In this document: piece after piece, positions 54,721 through 63,929 of the stretch
How the letters are laid out: each line of letters starts with the position of its first letter
Numbering within the stretch: position 1 is the stretch's first letter
Origin: Roseovarius sp. THAF27
Lineage (GTDB): Bacteria > Pseudomonadota > Alphaproteobacteria > Rhodobacterales > Rhodobacteraceae
DNA length: 64,000 nucleotides
Assembly: GCF_009363655.1 (NCBI RefSeq)
Contig: NZ_CP045393.1
Coordinates: 2,170,001-2,234,000, forward strand
Direction of reading: 5' to 3'
Program-made: the position numbers and the translations under genes
The notes under the pieces: generated by a model
The model's database searches: none
The model's input: only the letters and a program-made list of their open reading frames with translations
Told to the model about the DNA's origin: nothing

Positions 54721-55049
54721 GCCTCGATCGCCTCCAGCTCGAACACGACCAGCGCATCCGACGCGGGGCTTGGCGTGGCTCTTTGTGCATTGAGAACCGT
54801 AAATCGGTCGCCGCCCGACACCTCGATCACGTCACCCACCACGATCCCGGCCGCATCCGGCCGCTCGACCCGCAGGGACGGCGAAGTCACCAGGAACTCG
54901 CGACCATCTTCGTCCGCAACCGTGATGGGATCCCGGCGAAAGATGCCCTGCACCTCTACCGGCAAGCCCGTCGCGGCCGGCGTATGCATGACCGGCGCCC
55001 CGAACACGTCGTTCAGGACGCCGGCCATGCCGTCGAAGATCCCGGACAT
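54717..55049 (-). CDS. Head-tail joining protein (gpFII-like)
   Basis: The 110-residue protein (FDGMAGVLNDVFGAPVMHTPAATGLPVEVQGIFRRDPI, as a region) is beta-rich and has the size and position of gpFII-type head-tail joining proteins, just after the capsid DUF2190 gene. Its start overlaps the DUF2190 stop by one base (TAATG). Confidence 0.7.
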   Translation of the reverse strand: MSGIFDGMAGVLNDVFGAPVMHTPAATGLPVEVQGIFRRDPITVADEDGREFLVTSPSLRVERPDAAGIVVGDVIEVSGGDRFTVLNAQRATPSPASDALVVFELEAIEA

Positions 55050-55381
55050 TACCGGACTGCGCCGTCCAGGATCACCGTGCCGGTCGCCGACGGGTTGGCC
55101 GCCGCCGCGCCGGCGGCCCCCACCAGCGTGTTACCGCTGGCCGTGGTCGTGAAGACCTTGTTGGTGTCGTCCCAGTAAAGCTTCGCGCCCACCGTCCAGG
55201 CTTGCGCGCTGGTCTTGGCATGGGTCACGACGCCATGGCGAAGGATCGACACGTCATCGCCGGAATCCGCGTCATGCTGCGCAATCCCAAAGACGGTGCC
55301 GATCAGGATCCCGCGGCCCGAGGTGACATCCTCCGACGCGGGCAGGGTCAGGCTTGCGCCCGGTTGAACATAGTTCTGCAT
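55049..55381 (-). CDS. DUF2190 capsid cement-like protein
   Basis: The 110-residue protein (MQNYVQPGASLTLPASEDVTSG start, GTVFGIAQHDADSGDDVSI, ending ATGTVILDGAVR) matches DUF2190, a phage capsid decoration/cement family. ATG at 55381 follows AGGAAAG. It lies just after the capsid gene in transcription order. Confidence 0.82.
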   Translation of the reverse strand: MQNYVQPGASLTLPASEDVTSGRGILIGTVFGIAQHDADSGDDVSILRHGVVTHAKTSAQAWTVGAKLYWDDTNKVFTTTASGNTLVGAAGAAAANPSATGTVILDGAVR

Positions 55382-55471
55382 TTCTCTTTCCTCGAATTGT
55401 GCGCCGGGGCGCAAATGCAAAACCCGGCGCCTGTCCGGCGCCGGGCGTTTCAGCTCGGATCGGAACGCGGC

Positions 55472-57889
55472 TTAGGAGCCGGCGTTCTTGTAAAGCCCTT
55501 CCCAGGCCGTAGCCTTGACACCCACGTCCTCGCGCACCTTGAATTCGGTGCCGTCGACCGTCCAGCCGTCCTGCTGGTCGATGTAGGGCTCGGTCACGCC
55601 GTCCAGGTAAGCGACCTCGATCGTGTCGAACGTCATCGGATCCGCCGCCATGTACCAGGCATTGCCGGCAACGCGGTTGTCGAAGATGGGCTCGGCCGCC
55701 TGGTAGACGGTGTTGTAGCGCATCTGCGACTTGGAGCCGGTGGTGTCCGGCGTCTTCTCCGACATCAGCGCCGCCAGAACGGCCGAGCGATGCGTGTAGC
55801 CGGAAATCAGGTACTTGGGCTGGATGTTCAACGTCGCCGAACTGTCCGCATCCGTCCCGCGCGGGGACTGTGCGGCCATGGCCACCAGCGCCGCGTCGAT
55901 CGTCGTCTCGGATGGCGCCGCACCAGACGACGCCAGGTTGTTGTGATCGGCGTGGAACAACGCCGTACCGTCCGACATTGCCGCGTTGGCATTCAGCACC
56001 GCAAAGACCAGGTCGCCGATCTTGCGCTTGGCCGCGCGTCCGGCTTTCATCGGCACAGTGGTGAAGGCGCCCAGGTCGTCGTTGATGATCGCCTGGCGTG
56101 TGATCGCGAACAGCTTGCCATAGGTCAGCAGCGCGATCGTCTCGCCAAAGTCACCCATGGTTCCGTACTTGAACTCGCCAGCTTCGCCGACCTCCGAAAG
56201 ATCCGGGAACAGCCCCGTTCCCACGCGCTTCGTCGGCTTGAAATCGGTCAGGGTCGTGCGCTTGGTGAACTGCTCGAAGGTTTCCTCGGCTTCCTGGTAG
56301 GCCATCAGCATCGACTTATTCGCGACGTCGGCCAGCACTTCGCCGAAATCGCTGGTGCTGTGCAGGCCGCCGGCCATCGTCGGCACGAACGCCGCCCCGA
56401 CCAGCTGCTGCACGCCACCGAAGCGCATATCGAGACCGCGCACCTGCAACGTGTGACGCGCCATCTCGCGCAGCGACATCGACGAGAACTCGTTCGCCTC
56501 CCCGCCCGAAACGCCGGCCTTCTTCAGCAGCGCCTTCGACATGCCCGCCTTCATGCGGTCGACGCCATCATGCACCACGCGCGCCTCGTTCACGATATCG
56601 CCGCCATCGGCTCCGGCCTTCTTGTCGGCCAGCTTGTCGATGATCGCGTCGGACGCCTGCTCTTGGGTTGCGTTGCTCGAGATCAGCTCGGCCGCGAACT
56701 CTGCCGACAGACCCGCGCGGGCAACCGCCTTGGTGATTGCCGCGGCGTCGCACTTGAGCGCCGAGGTCTCCGCCGCCGTGGGGGATGCGGTCGAGGTCTT
56801 GCCTTCGCCCGCCTTGGTCTCGCCGGTCACACCTTGCGCTTCCGGCTCTTTCACTTGATCAGGCATATCTGCCTCCTTCTGAGCGTGGGGCGTTTGCGCC
56901 CCGGTTGTGCAGCCGGAGCTGCGGTTCGTGACCTTGGCCGCGGGGACGGGAACCGTCCCGTCCCACGCGCCGGTCGCAACAATCGACGCGACCATCGCAT
57001 CGAAGGCTTTCTTGGGATCGGCCACGCGGTCGGCCAGACCAAGGCGCACAGCCTCGGTCCCGCTATACGCCTTGGCCTCTGTCTTCAGCGCCGCCGCCAT
57101 GTCGAAGCGGTCGCCGCGCCCCTTGCCGACCAGCTGGGCGAACTGCACGCGCATCGCCTCGGACTCCGACTGCCATTCCTCGCGCAGCTCGTCCGGCAGG
57201 GGTTCGACGGAATTGCCCTTGGCCTTCTGCTGCCCGGCGCGGATGATGTTGACGGTGACACCCTCTTTCTTCAGGTGATCGCTGTACTCGACGTGCATCA
57301 TGATCACGCCGATCGAGCCGGCACCGCCGAACTCCGTAACCGTCAGGTAATTGCACTGGCTGGCCAGCGCATAGCCTGCGGAATAGGCATACTCGGCGCA
57401 AAAGCCGTAGACCGGCTTGGTCTCGCGGATCTCGCGCACCAGGTCGCCCAGCTCGAACGCGCCGGCCGCCTCGCCGCCCGGCGTGTCGAACTCCAGGGCA
57501 ATCGCCTTGACCTCCGGATCCGCCGCCGCCGCCTTCAGCTGCCCGCGCAGGCCCTCATAGCTGGTCATCCCCGAAGACTGGCCCAGCCAGGACCCGCGCC
57601 GCACCAGCGAGCCGACCACCTCGATCACCGCGACCGGCCCGTGACGAATGAAACCCGCGCGCCGTTCCTTCAGATGTTCCGACATGCCCTCATGCAGGAT
57701 ACTGCCCGCGCGCTTTTCCGTACCGCCGCTGTCGGCGGGCGAGACCGCACTGCTCACATGAACTTCCGCCGCAGTACCCAACAGCCGCGGCGCAAAGGCA
57801 CGCGCAATCACGGCGGCCTTTGCGGGTTCCACCAGCAACGGCGTGCCGAACATGCGCTCCGCGATCTGTGGCATCGTCAAATCAGTCAT
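55472..57889 (-). CDS. S49 prohead protease / major capsid protein fusion
   Basis: The 805-residue protein starts at ATG 57889. The N-terminal ~300 residues are an S49 (SppA/ClpP-like) serine protease: FDTPGGEAAGAF (134-145), candidate Ser170 in EYAYSAGYALAS, GSIGV at 191-195 and Lys222/224 nearby. A Gly/Thr/Ala-rich linker follows (about 290-400), then a scaffold-like helical region and the capsid protein (about 420-805, MSKALLKKAGVSGGEANEFS onward to KATAWEGLYKNAGS). Self-cleavage would release the capsid protein. The overlap with portal is 8 bases. Confidence 0.82.
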   Translation of the reverse strand: MTDLTMPQIAERMFGTPLLVEPAKAAVIARAFAPRLLGTAAEVHVSSAVSPADSGGTEKRAGSILHEGMSEHLKERRAGFIRHGPVAVIEVVGSLVRRGSWLGQSSGMTSYEGLRGQLKAAAADPEVKAIALEFDTPGGEAAGAFELGDLVREIRETKPVYGFCAEYAYSAGYALASQCNYLTVTEFGGAGSIGVIMMHVEYSDHLKKEGVTVNIIRAGQQKAKGNSVEPLPDELREEWQSESEAMRVQFAQLVGKGRGDRFDMAAALKTEAKAYSGTEAVRLGLADRVADPKKAFDAMVASIVATGAWDGTVPVPAAKVTNRSSGCTTGAQTPHAQKEADMPDQVKEPEAQGVTGETKAGEGKTSTASPTAAETSALKCDAAAITKAVARAGLSAEFAAELISSNATQEQASDAIIDKLADKKAGADGGDIVNEARVVHDGVDRMKAGMSKALLKKAGVSGGEANEFSSMSLREMARHTLQVRGLDMRFGGVQQLVGAAFVPTMAGGLHSTSDFGEVLADVANKSMLMAYQEAEETFEQFTKRTTLTDFKPTKRVGTGLFPDLSEVGEAGEFKYGTMGDFGETIALLTYGKLFAITRQAIINDDLGAFTTVPMKAGRAAKRKIGDLVFAVLNANAAMSDGTALFHADHNNLASSGAAPSETTIDAALVAMAAQSPRGTDADSSATLNIQPKYLISGYTHRSAVLAALMSEKTPDTTGSKSQMRYNTVYQAAEPIFDNRVAGNAWYMAADPMTFDTIEVAYLDGVTEPYIDQQDGWTVDGTEFKVREDVGVKATAWEGLYKNAGS

Positions 57890-59408
57890 CGGTTTCATCC
57901 TCGTCGGTAAGGGTTTCGTTCGCGGCATTGGCGCCGGCGGCCTTGGCTTGCGCCACGCCGGACAGCGAAACGCGCCGCGGATCGCTGTCAAAGACCAGCC
58001 CGGCCTCGTCGTCGCGGGCCGCCCAGCCACTCCACTCGTTCCAGATCCGCTCGGGATCCTGGCCCATCTCCCGGATGACATCGGCCCGCGTCGCTAGGCC
58101 GCCGCGAATCTTCCGGATCAGCGCCGGGTAATCCTTGGTCGGATCGACCACTGGCCGTCGCGGGGCGGTCCAGCGCAGCCGGTACTTGTCCGGCTCGATG
58201 AACGTCTTGAAGTACAGCGCTTCCTTGAACCACCGCGTGACCGGCCCCATCAGCCGCGCGATCGCCAACTCGTTCTGCCAGAACTGGATCATCGGGTCCT
58301 GGTCCATGCGGCCCATCCGGCCGCTGGTGTAATTGACCTGGCTGTAATCTCCGCTGAACCCTTCGTAGGTCAGCATCAGGCCGCTCGCGATCACCCTGTC
58401 TATGATCTTCACGATCGGCTCCGCGCTCTGCGCCGAAGGCGGATCGTTGAATTCCATTTCGTCCGTGTCTTGAAGCTCAAGAATGCCGCCCGCCTCGACT
58501 TCCAGAATCGCGTCCTTCAGTTCGTCACCGGCGTCGTCGTCACCGTTCCTCTTGAGAATTCCGGCAAACATCGCCGCAACCTCTTGCCGCTTCAGCGTGC
58601 CCTGCATGAACTTGTGCAGGTCATGCAGCTCCGCCATCACCGGCGCGTACCAGCTCACCCCCCGCCGCTGCCCCGGCCGATCGACCAGGAACGCGTGCGC
58701 GATGTTCTCCGCCAACACCCTGCGGATATCGCCGGTACCGTATTGAGAACCGGGATGGTTGGCATAAAGATGATACGCCTCCGGCGCGCCCGTGGGCCCA
58801 TACTCGATCCCGTTCTCGATCCGGCGGCCCTGGGGCGAGCCAAGCGTGTGTTTGGTGTGTGCGATGTAATCGGTTTCCAAGCACTGGATCTGGAACGGCA
58901 GAGGCAACCCGTCCGAGGAGCGACGCTGGCGATACCGCAGCAGCACCTCGCCGGACAGCGGGATCGTCTTCAGCGCCAGGTTCTGCATCCCGAAGAGCGT
59001 GCTGTGCCCGTCGGCGTCGATCGCCGTGGTCAACAGATGATCCTCGATCAAGCCCTCGATGCGGCTCTTGTCCCCCTTGTCTTCATCGCTGACCATCTCG
59101 ACCACAGGTCGGATGCCCGACCCGACCACGTAACCGGCGAACAGGTTGTTGGCCCGCGTCACCCGCGGGTTGTTGCGCAGCATATCCCGCGCGATATAGG
59201 CCAGCGGCTGGCGCGCGCCCGAGATCGTGCCATGCGGATCTCGGCTGTTGCGGTAGAACTCTCGGCTGCGACGGCCCCCACCGACCGGCGCATACGGCGC
59301 CGAAGCGTTCCGCTCCGCCCGCCGCTCGCGCAACAGGTCCAGCTGCGCGCGCGCCACTTCCCGACGTAACGCCCACCGCGGCGCGAACCGATCGACAAAT
59401 CCCACCAT
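57882..59408 (-). CDS. Phage portal protein (lambda type)
   Basis: The 508-residue protein forms the portal ring at the capsid vertex for DNA entry and head-tail attachment. Family segments include RDMLRNNPRVTRANNLFAGYVVGSGIRPVVE, PLSGEVLLRYRQRRSSDGLPLPFQIQ, HAFLVDRPGQRRGVSWYAPVM and QVNYTSGRMGRMDQDP (each written only in part here). The length is normal. ATG at 59408 overlaps the gpW-like stop (ATGA); GTG at 59417 is an alternative. Confidence 0.88.
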   Translation of the reverse strand: MVGFVDRFAPRWALRREVARAQLDLLRERRAERNASAPYAPVGGGRRSREFYRNSRDPHGTISGARQPLAYIARDMLRNNPRVTRANNLFAGYVVGSGIRPVVEMVSDEDKGDKSRIEGLIEDHLLTTAIDADGHSTLFGMQNLALKTIPLSGEVLLRYRQRRSSDGLPLPFQIQCLETDYIAHTKHTLGSPQGRRIENGIEYGPTGAPEAYHLYANHPGSQYGTGDIRRVLAENIAHAFLVDRPGQRRGVSWYAPVMAELHDLHKFMQGTLKRQEVAAMFAGILKRNGDDDAGDELKDAILEVEAGGILELQDTDEMEFNDPPSAQSAEPIVKIIDRVIASGLMLTYEGFSGDYSQVNYTSGRMGRMDQDPMIQFWQNELAIARLMGPVTRWFKEALYFKTFIEPDKYRLRWTAPRRPVVDPTKDYPALIRKIRGGLATRADVIREMGQDPERIWNEWSGWAARDDEAGLVFDSDPRRVSLSGVAQAKAAGANAANETLTDEDETDD

Positions 59409-59614
59409 CAGCGCCACCCTGTCGAAGTTTTGGGATAATGCATCCGGCGAGTTGGACGCTCAGTGACGCCAAGCTCGGCCTGTATCTTGCGCTCGAGCCG
59501 CAGCATCTCGTCCAGGCTGCGGAATCGCACGCGTTCACCGTCCAGCTGCACTTCGGCCGCACCTTTCGAGATCGCCTTTTGCAGCTTGGTCAGATCGTCT
59601 TGTGTGTAGGCCAT
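59408..59614 (-). CDS. gpW-like head-tail joining protein
   Basis: The 68-residue protein (YTQDDLTKLQKAISKGAAEVQLDG, RVRFRSLDEMLRLERKIQAELG) matches the gpW family, small head-tail joining proteins encoded between terminase and portal. It overlaps both neighbours by start/stop codons. Confidence 0.82.
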   Translation of the reverse strand: MAYTQDDLTKLQKAISKGAAEVQLDGERVRFRSLDEMLRLERKIQAELGVTERPTRRMHYPKTSTGWR

Positions 59615-61731
59615 TAGATCCTCATCTTGCCGACCCGACGCTTGCGCGCCTTCGGCTTGGCTTCGGAGGCCGTCGCATCGACGGCGAAACAATGCGGGTT
59701 GTCCGCCCCCAGCATGGCCCAGTTCCACGGGCTTTCCGGGTTCATCCGGCGCAGACCCTTGTGCTCGGCCAGCGCCTGCGCCTGGACCGACAGGTCAAGG
59801 CTTTCATTTCGTTTCTGGCCAGGCTTCGGCTCCCAGCCCTTGTCGGTCCGGACCTCGGCGCAGAACTCGGCCAGGTGGTCATCACCCAGGAACTCCGGCA
59901 GCGGAAAGCTGCGCGGTGTGCCGGCGGGCCGCACAAGCGCGGCAGTAACCGAATCCTTCAGCCGGTCCGTGGCCATGTTCAGCAGCTTGACGCCGCGTTT
60001 CTTGCCCTGGTTCGACCGGCCCGGCGCCTCGTGCCAGACCCGGTCGCGCTGGCGCAGGCCGGGATGGCCGCGGGTCAGGAACCATCGACCACCCTGGCCC
60101 GCCTTGCGCCGACGCTTCCAGAACAGCTCCGCATTGTCACTGACGCCCGGCTCGCCCTGGAAATCGACCCCCAGCGCAACGGCGCGCAGCTCGAACTCCG
60201 TGCCTTCGACTCGCCAGCGCCGGTCTTCCAGCTCGACCAGGACGTCCCAGTCGCCTGCGTATTTCGCCGGGCTCAAGGCCCGGTCCAGATCCTCGCCCTC
60301 AGCCCCTGCCGGCGGCTTGTAAAGGTCGAAGCGGTCGATGACCGTCCGCGTGCCGTCGATGCCCCAGCCGGTGACCTGCACCGGAAACCGCGTCTTCTGC
60401 ACGTCCGCCGTCACGGTGATGAACCGCACCCAATCCGGCGCGACGCCCTTCGGCGCAGTGGTGCGGTCCTCTTTCAGCGCCGTCACCGACAGCATCTCGT
60501 CCGCATCCGACGCGGCCCGTGCATAAGGCTTGCCGAGGCTCGTGTAATAGAACCGCGCCAGGCCCAGGTCGTCGTCCAGCTCCTCGGCCTGCCGCTTGAC
60601 CTCGATGTACTTCGAAACCAGCCCCGACCAAGTCGAGAAGGTCGCCGCGGCCCCGTCCAGCGACCAGCTGGCGATGTCCGACTGGCGGATCGCGCTGTCA
60701 CCGAGTGGCACCAGGTCGCCCCCATGCTCCGCCTCGTGCAGCCATCCGCCCCGGCCGCGCCGCGCCGCGCGGTTCATCTCGTTCTTGTGCTGCGGCCCGG
60801 TCAGTGCATGGCAATGCGGGCATTCCATCTCTGCCGCCTCGCCGGCCTCGCGCGGCGGCCGGTCCCCGTCGAAATGCAGCTTGTCGAACGAAGGCTCGTA
60901 AAGCTCGCCGCAATCGCGGCATTCCCAGTACCAGCGCCCCCGCGTGCCGGTGTTGTATAGCTTCACGATCCCGTATTTCACCGGCGGCAACGCGTGCGGT
61001 TCGCTCGCCGACGCCGCCCAGGCCGGATCGCTCACCGGCCAGGCCGGCGTGCTTTCGGCAAAGACGAAGCCGCGTGACATGTACGTCTTGACCCGCTCGG
61101 TCGCCATGTCGAACGCCGATCCTTCCGGCGCATCCTTGCGCACGCCCAGCTCGGGAGGGAAGTGGTCGAAATCCGTCAGCGCCACCAGCCGGTACTTCGC
61201 CGAGGACAGCCATTGCGGCGTCGGGTACCCGATCGCCAGGCGCATCCCGCGAAACCGCTTGCGGCTGAACGTGTCGTCGTCCCGCGCCCGGCCCAGCAGA
61301 TCGCGCAGCGCCGGGCTGTTCTGGATCACCGGGTTCAGCGATTCCTCAACCCAACGGTCCCGGCTCGGCCGATCCATGTGGATGATCAGCACCGGCGCCG
61401 GGTCGCAGGTGACGGGGTGCGCCGCCATGACGATCAGCCCCAGCGTCTTGCCCGATTGCGCGGGCCCGACGAACGCGCCGCCGCGGTAAAGCCGCGACTG
61501 CATCGTGTCGAGGACCTCGCCCATGTAAGGCGTGACATCGCAATCGTATTGCGCCCAGACGCCCCGCGCCTCGACCCGCATGTACCGCTCCGCCGCGGCC
61601 ACCGGCGATATCCGGCTCGGCGCGTCCAGCAGTGGCAACGCATCGGCCAGGATATCCCGGGCCGACGCAAAAGGCGGCAACGGCGGGATCTCGATGACCT
61701 GGCCGATGGCCCGGTCGCTCATCTCGACCAT
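59614..61731 (-). CDS. Terminase large subunit (GpA family)
   Basis: The 705-residue packaging motor carries an N-terminal ATPase domain with Walker A GPAQSGKT (89-96) and family segments such as YMGEVLDTMQSRLYRGGAF and AESTPAWPVSDPAWAAS, and a C-terminal nuclease domain (FITVTADVQKTRFPVQVTGWG with Asp at the catalytic position, DLYKPPAGAEG). It matches the lambda GpA type. TAATG overlap with the small subunit stop shows coupling. Confidence 0.9.
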   Translation of the reverse strand: MVEMSDRAIGQVIEIPPLPPFASARDILADALPLLDAPSRISPVAAAERYMRVEARGVWAQYDCDVTPYMGEVLDTMQSRLYRGGAFVGPAQSGKTLGLIVMAAHPVTCDPAPVLIIHMDRPSRDRWVEESLNPVIQNSPALRDLLGRARDDDTFSRKRFRGMRLAIGYPTPQWLSSAKYRLVALTDFDHFPPELGVRKDAPEGSAFDMATERVKTYMSRGFVFAESTPAWPVSDPAWAASASEPHALPPVKYGIVKLYNTGTRGRWYWECRDCGELYEPSFDKLHFDGDRPPREAGEAAEMECPHCHALTGPQHKNEMNRAARRGRGGWLHEAEHGGDLVPLGDSAIRQSDIASWSLDGAAATFSTWSGLVSKYIEVKRQAEELDDDLGLARFYYTSLGKPYARAASDADEMLSVTALKEDRTTAPKGVAPDWVRFITVTADVQKTRFPVQVTGWGIDGTRTVIDRFDLYKPPAGAEGEDLDRALSPAKYAGDWDVLVELEDRRWRVEGTEFELRAVALGVDFQGEPGVSDNAELFWKRRRKAGQGGRWFLTRGHPGLRQRDRVWHEAPGRSNQGKKRGVKLLNMATDRLKDSVTAALVRPAGTPRSFPLPEFLGDDHLAEFCAEVRTDKGWEPKPGQKRNESLDLSVQAQALAEHKGLRRMNPESPWNWAMLGADNPHCFAVDATASEAKPKARKRRVGKMRI

Positions 61732-62387
61732 TACGCCGTCCTGCCCCTGTGATCCGCGACGGACACTACCTCGCCCACCGCAAACCGTGCCTCGCTCATC
61801 TGAAGCCGGATGTCCTGCAACAGGTTATCGCAGTATCGCTCCGCCTTCTCGACCTGCACCGGGCTCAGGCTGAACTCCTGTTCCATGTAGTCCGGCAGGT
61901 TCGTCATCGCCTGCCGGAACGTGATCAGCACGCCCTCGAGCACACGCTCGACATGCGCTTTCTTGACCAGTTCCTCGCGCTGCAGCGCGGCCTGGTTGCG
62001 CACCATCTCGACCTCGAGATGTGCTTTCATCTCCTTCGGCGACAGCTGCGTCTTCAGGTGGCCGGCCTCTTCCTCGCCCCCAAGGAACTGCATCGCGAGT
62101 TGCCCGGCAAGCTCGTCCTTACGCGCCCGATCCGCCGCGTCCGACTGTTCGCGCCACATTCGCCAGGCGTAGCAATGGCTCAGCCGGAATTCGTATGCCT
62201 GACCGTTGCCGCCTTTCTGGTGAACCGGAAACCCCTGGTCGATCCACCGCGTGATCGTGACCGTCGACGTGTTCATCGCCTTCGCGATCTGCGTCATGTT
62301 GAACAGCTCGTCGCTCACCCCCTCGGGAAGAGGGAAAGCATCGACGTCAATCTCCTCCCCGTTCTCGAGGGTGATGATATTGGCCAT
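61731..62387 (-). CDS. Terminase small subunit (Nu1-like)
   Basis: The 218-residue protein starts at ATG 62387 after AGGAAAGAGG. The N-terminal part has a winged-HTH-like motif (ELFNMTQIAKAMNTSTVTITRWIDQGFPV), expected for recognition of the packaging site, and the C-terminal part is helical (VEMVRNQAALQREELVKKAHVERV). The order small then large terminase subunit is standard. The packaging site should lie just upstream. Confidence 0.85.
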   Translation of the reverse strand: MANIITLENGEEIDVDAFPLPEGVSDELFNMTQIAKAMNTSTVTITRWIDQGFPVHQKGGNGQAYEFRLSHCYAWRMWREQSDAADRARKDELAGQLAMQFLGGEEEAGHLKTQLSPKEMKAHLEVEMVRNQAALQREELVKKAHVERVLEGVLITFRQAMTNLPDYMEQEFSLSPVQVEKAERYCDNLLQDIRLQMSEARFAVGEVVSVADHRGRTA

Positions 62388-62705
62388 TGCCTCTTTCCTG
62401 ATTGTGCTGACAGTCGCCCGGCAAAGAGCAACAACAAGAACCCCAACCCCACGGGATAAAACAAAAATCGCACCGATTTTGACCGGGGTGCGAATTACCC
62501 GCGGGCGGCGGGGCCCCGGGAAGGACCCAAACGGTCGGGCGGGCGGGGGGTGGGGATCGTGCGGCCGGGCGGCGGGGGTGCCATCCCCCAATGCCGCAAG
62601 ACAGCGTGCCTCGCCGTCCCGGCCGAGGGATCACGATCCGTCCCCCGCCTCTGCCCCCCCCCGCGCCCCGACGGGCCGCAGCCACCCCTGCCCGGGGGTG
62701 GTCAT
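62388..62705. other. GC-rich non-coding stretch upstream of the terminase genes
   Basis: About 320 bases with no supportable gene, very rich in G runs and C runs. As it lies directly upstream of the small terminase gene, it may include the promoter and the packaging (cos or pac) site; no motif proves this. Confidence 0.4.
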
Positions 62706-63377
62706 TCACCGCGCGGTGCGCAGTGCCTGCTCGAACCGTTTCTCGAAATTCTCTTGCAGCGTCATCCGCATCCGACGCTCTGCCCGCTGATAGAAACGGA
62801 ACGTCTTGCCATAGGTCGCGGGCCTGTCGGACAGGTGCACCACCTTCTTGATCTTGCGCCGCGCCATGCGCTGGTAGACGCCCGGCGCTAGCCCCGATCC
62901 CGGACGCGGAACGAAGAACTTGCCGGCGCCCTTGCCGCCCTGCCCCTCGATCGCGGCGAGGACCTGGTTGCGCTGACCGCGCGACCAGTTGCCGTACTTG
63001 TCGCGCCGCGCCCCGCGCGCCGGATAGACCGACCGCACGCCCCCGGCCTTAACCTTCGAGGCCAGCCGCCGCTCCATCCCGGTCTGCGGACGGGTGCCGC
63101 CGGCCTCTTGCACCTCGAGGTAATGCCGCCCCGCCACCATCGTCTTGCGCAGCAGCATCGCCTGAAGCCGGTTCTTCGAGGCCCGCTGCACCCGGAACGC
63201 ATTGAGCGTGAACGGCTTGGGCCGGTCGAAGCTGACCTTCATCTCCAGCTCGACGGCGTCCTTGCCATCTTTGGCGGTATCGTTCAGCGCCAGCGCGGCC
63301 GCGAACGGCACCTGCCGCACTGCGATCTCGCCAAGACGTCGCTCAATCTCGCGCGTGTCGACATCTAGCGTGATCAT
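62706..63377 (-). CDS. Minor tail protein Z-like
   Basis: The 223-residue protein from ATG 63377 (MITLDVDTREIERRLGEIAVRQVPFAAALALND) has the beginning, the basic middle (RVQRASKNRLQAMLLRKTMVAG) and the charged end expected for gpZ-type minor tail proteins of lambdoid phages. Its place before the terminase genes rather than among tail genes is unusual, so the label is tentative. Confidence 0.55.
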   Translation of the reverse strand: MITLDVDTREIERRLGEIAVRQVPFAAALALNDTAKDGKDAVELEMKVSFDRPKPFTLNAFRVQRASKNRLQAMLLRKTMVAGRHYLEVQEAGGTRPQTGMERRLASKVKAGGVRSVYPARGARRDKYGNWSRGQRNQVLAAIEGQGGKGAGKFFVPRPGSGLAPGVYQRMARRKIKKVVHLSDRPATYGKTFRFYQRAERRMRMTLQENFEKRFEQALRTAR

Positions 63378-63473
63378 TCGGCCTCCGCCCAAAAGAAAAC
63401 GCCCGGGGCGGGATCTCCGCTCCGGGCGCAATTCGATTTCTGGCGTCTTGCATAGCCCTTGAGATTTTCGAAG

Positions 63474-63884
63474 TCAATCCTCCAATTGCAGACGCAGCCG
63501 CCTGGAGGCTTCATCAGGGTATGCGACAGCGAACTGAAGGAAGGATTTAAGCCGACCGTCACAGCGGAACCACTCGGCCCGAAAACGGTATTCCTCGAAC
63601 AGCCGATGCGCCCTCCACTCTTCGCGACGGCTCGCGCCACGCGCCACAAAGACATTCACCAGCGCATAGGGGCAGCCCGCCTGCAAGGCGTCAACCCGGC
63701 GCGCGATCTTGTCGATGTTCTGGACGAAACCGATCTTTATTAGGTTCGCCCCCGCGGCGGAGAGGAAGTATATTCCCGAAACCTGCGAGACCTGATTTGC
63801 CACGACAGCTCTGGTGCCGTCGCGTTCGTCAAAGCCAGCCTCTTGAAGCAATAGCAGCTCTTCAGCGGATGGGGTCGAATGCAT
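63474..63884 (-). CDS. T5orf172/GIY-YIG-like protein
   Basis: The 136-residue protein has the motif GIYFLSAAGANLIKIGFVQNI, followed by RRVDALQAGCPYALVNVF, in which GIY and KIG fit the GIY-YIG/T5orf172 fold, and EEWRAHRLFEEYRFRAEWF (the Glu of the conserved E/H pair). Such proteins are structure-selective nucleases or, without catalytic Tyr/Arg, DNA binders. The second Tyr of GIY-YIG is replaced by Lys-Ile-Gly, as in the T5orf172 branch. The start follows AAAGGAG. Confidence 0.75.
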   Translation of the reverse strand: MHSTPSAEELLLLQEAGFDERDGTRAVVANQVSQVSGIYFLSAAGANLIKIGFVQNIDKIARRVDALQAGCPYALVNVFVARGASRREEWRAHRLFEEYRFRAEWFRCDGRLKSFLQFAVAYPDEASRRLRLQLED

Positions 63885-63929
63885 CTAGATCTCCTTTGGC
63901 GGTCTGTGCACAACCTTAGCACAGGCTGC

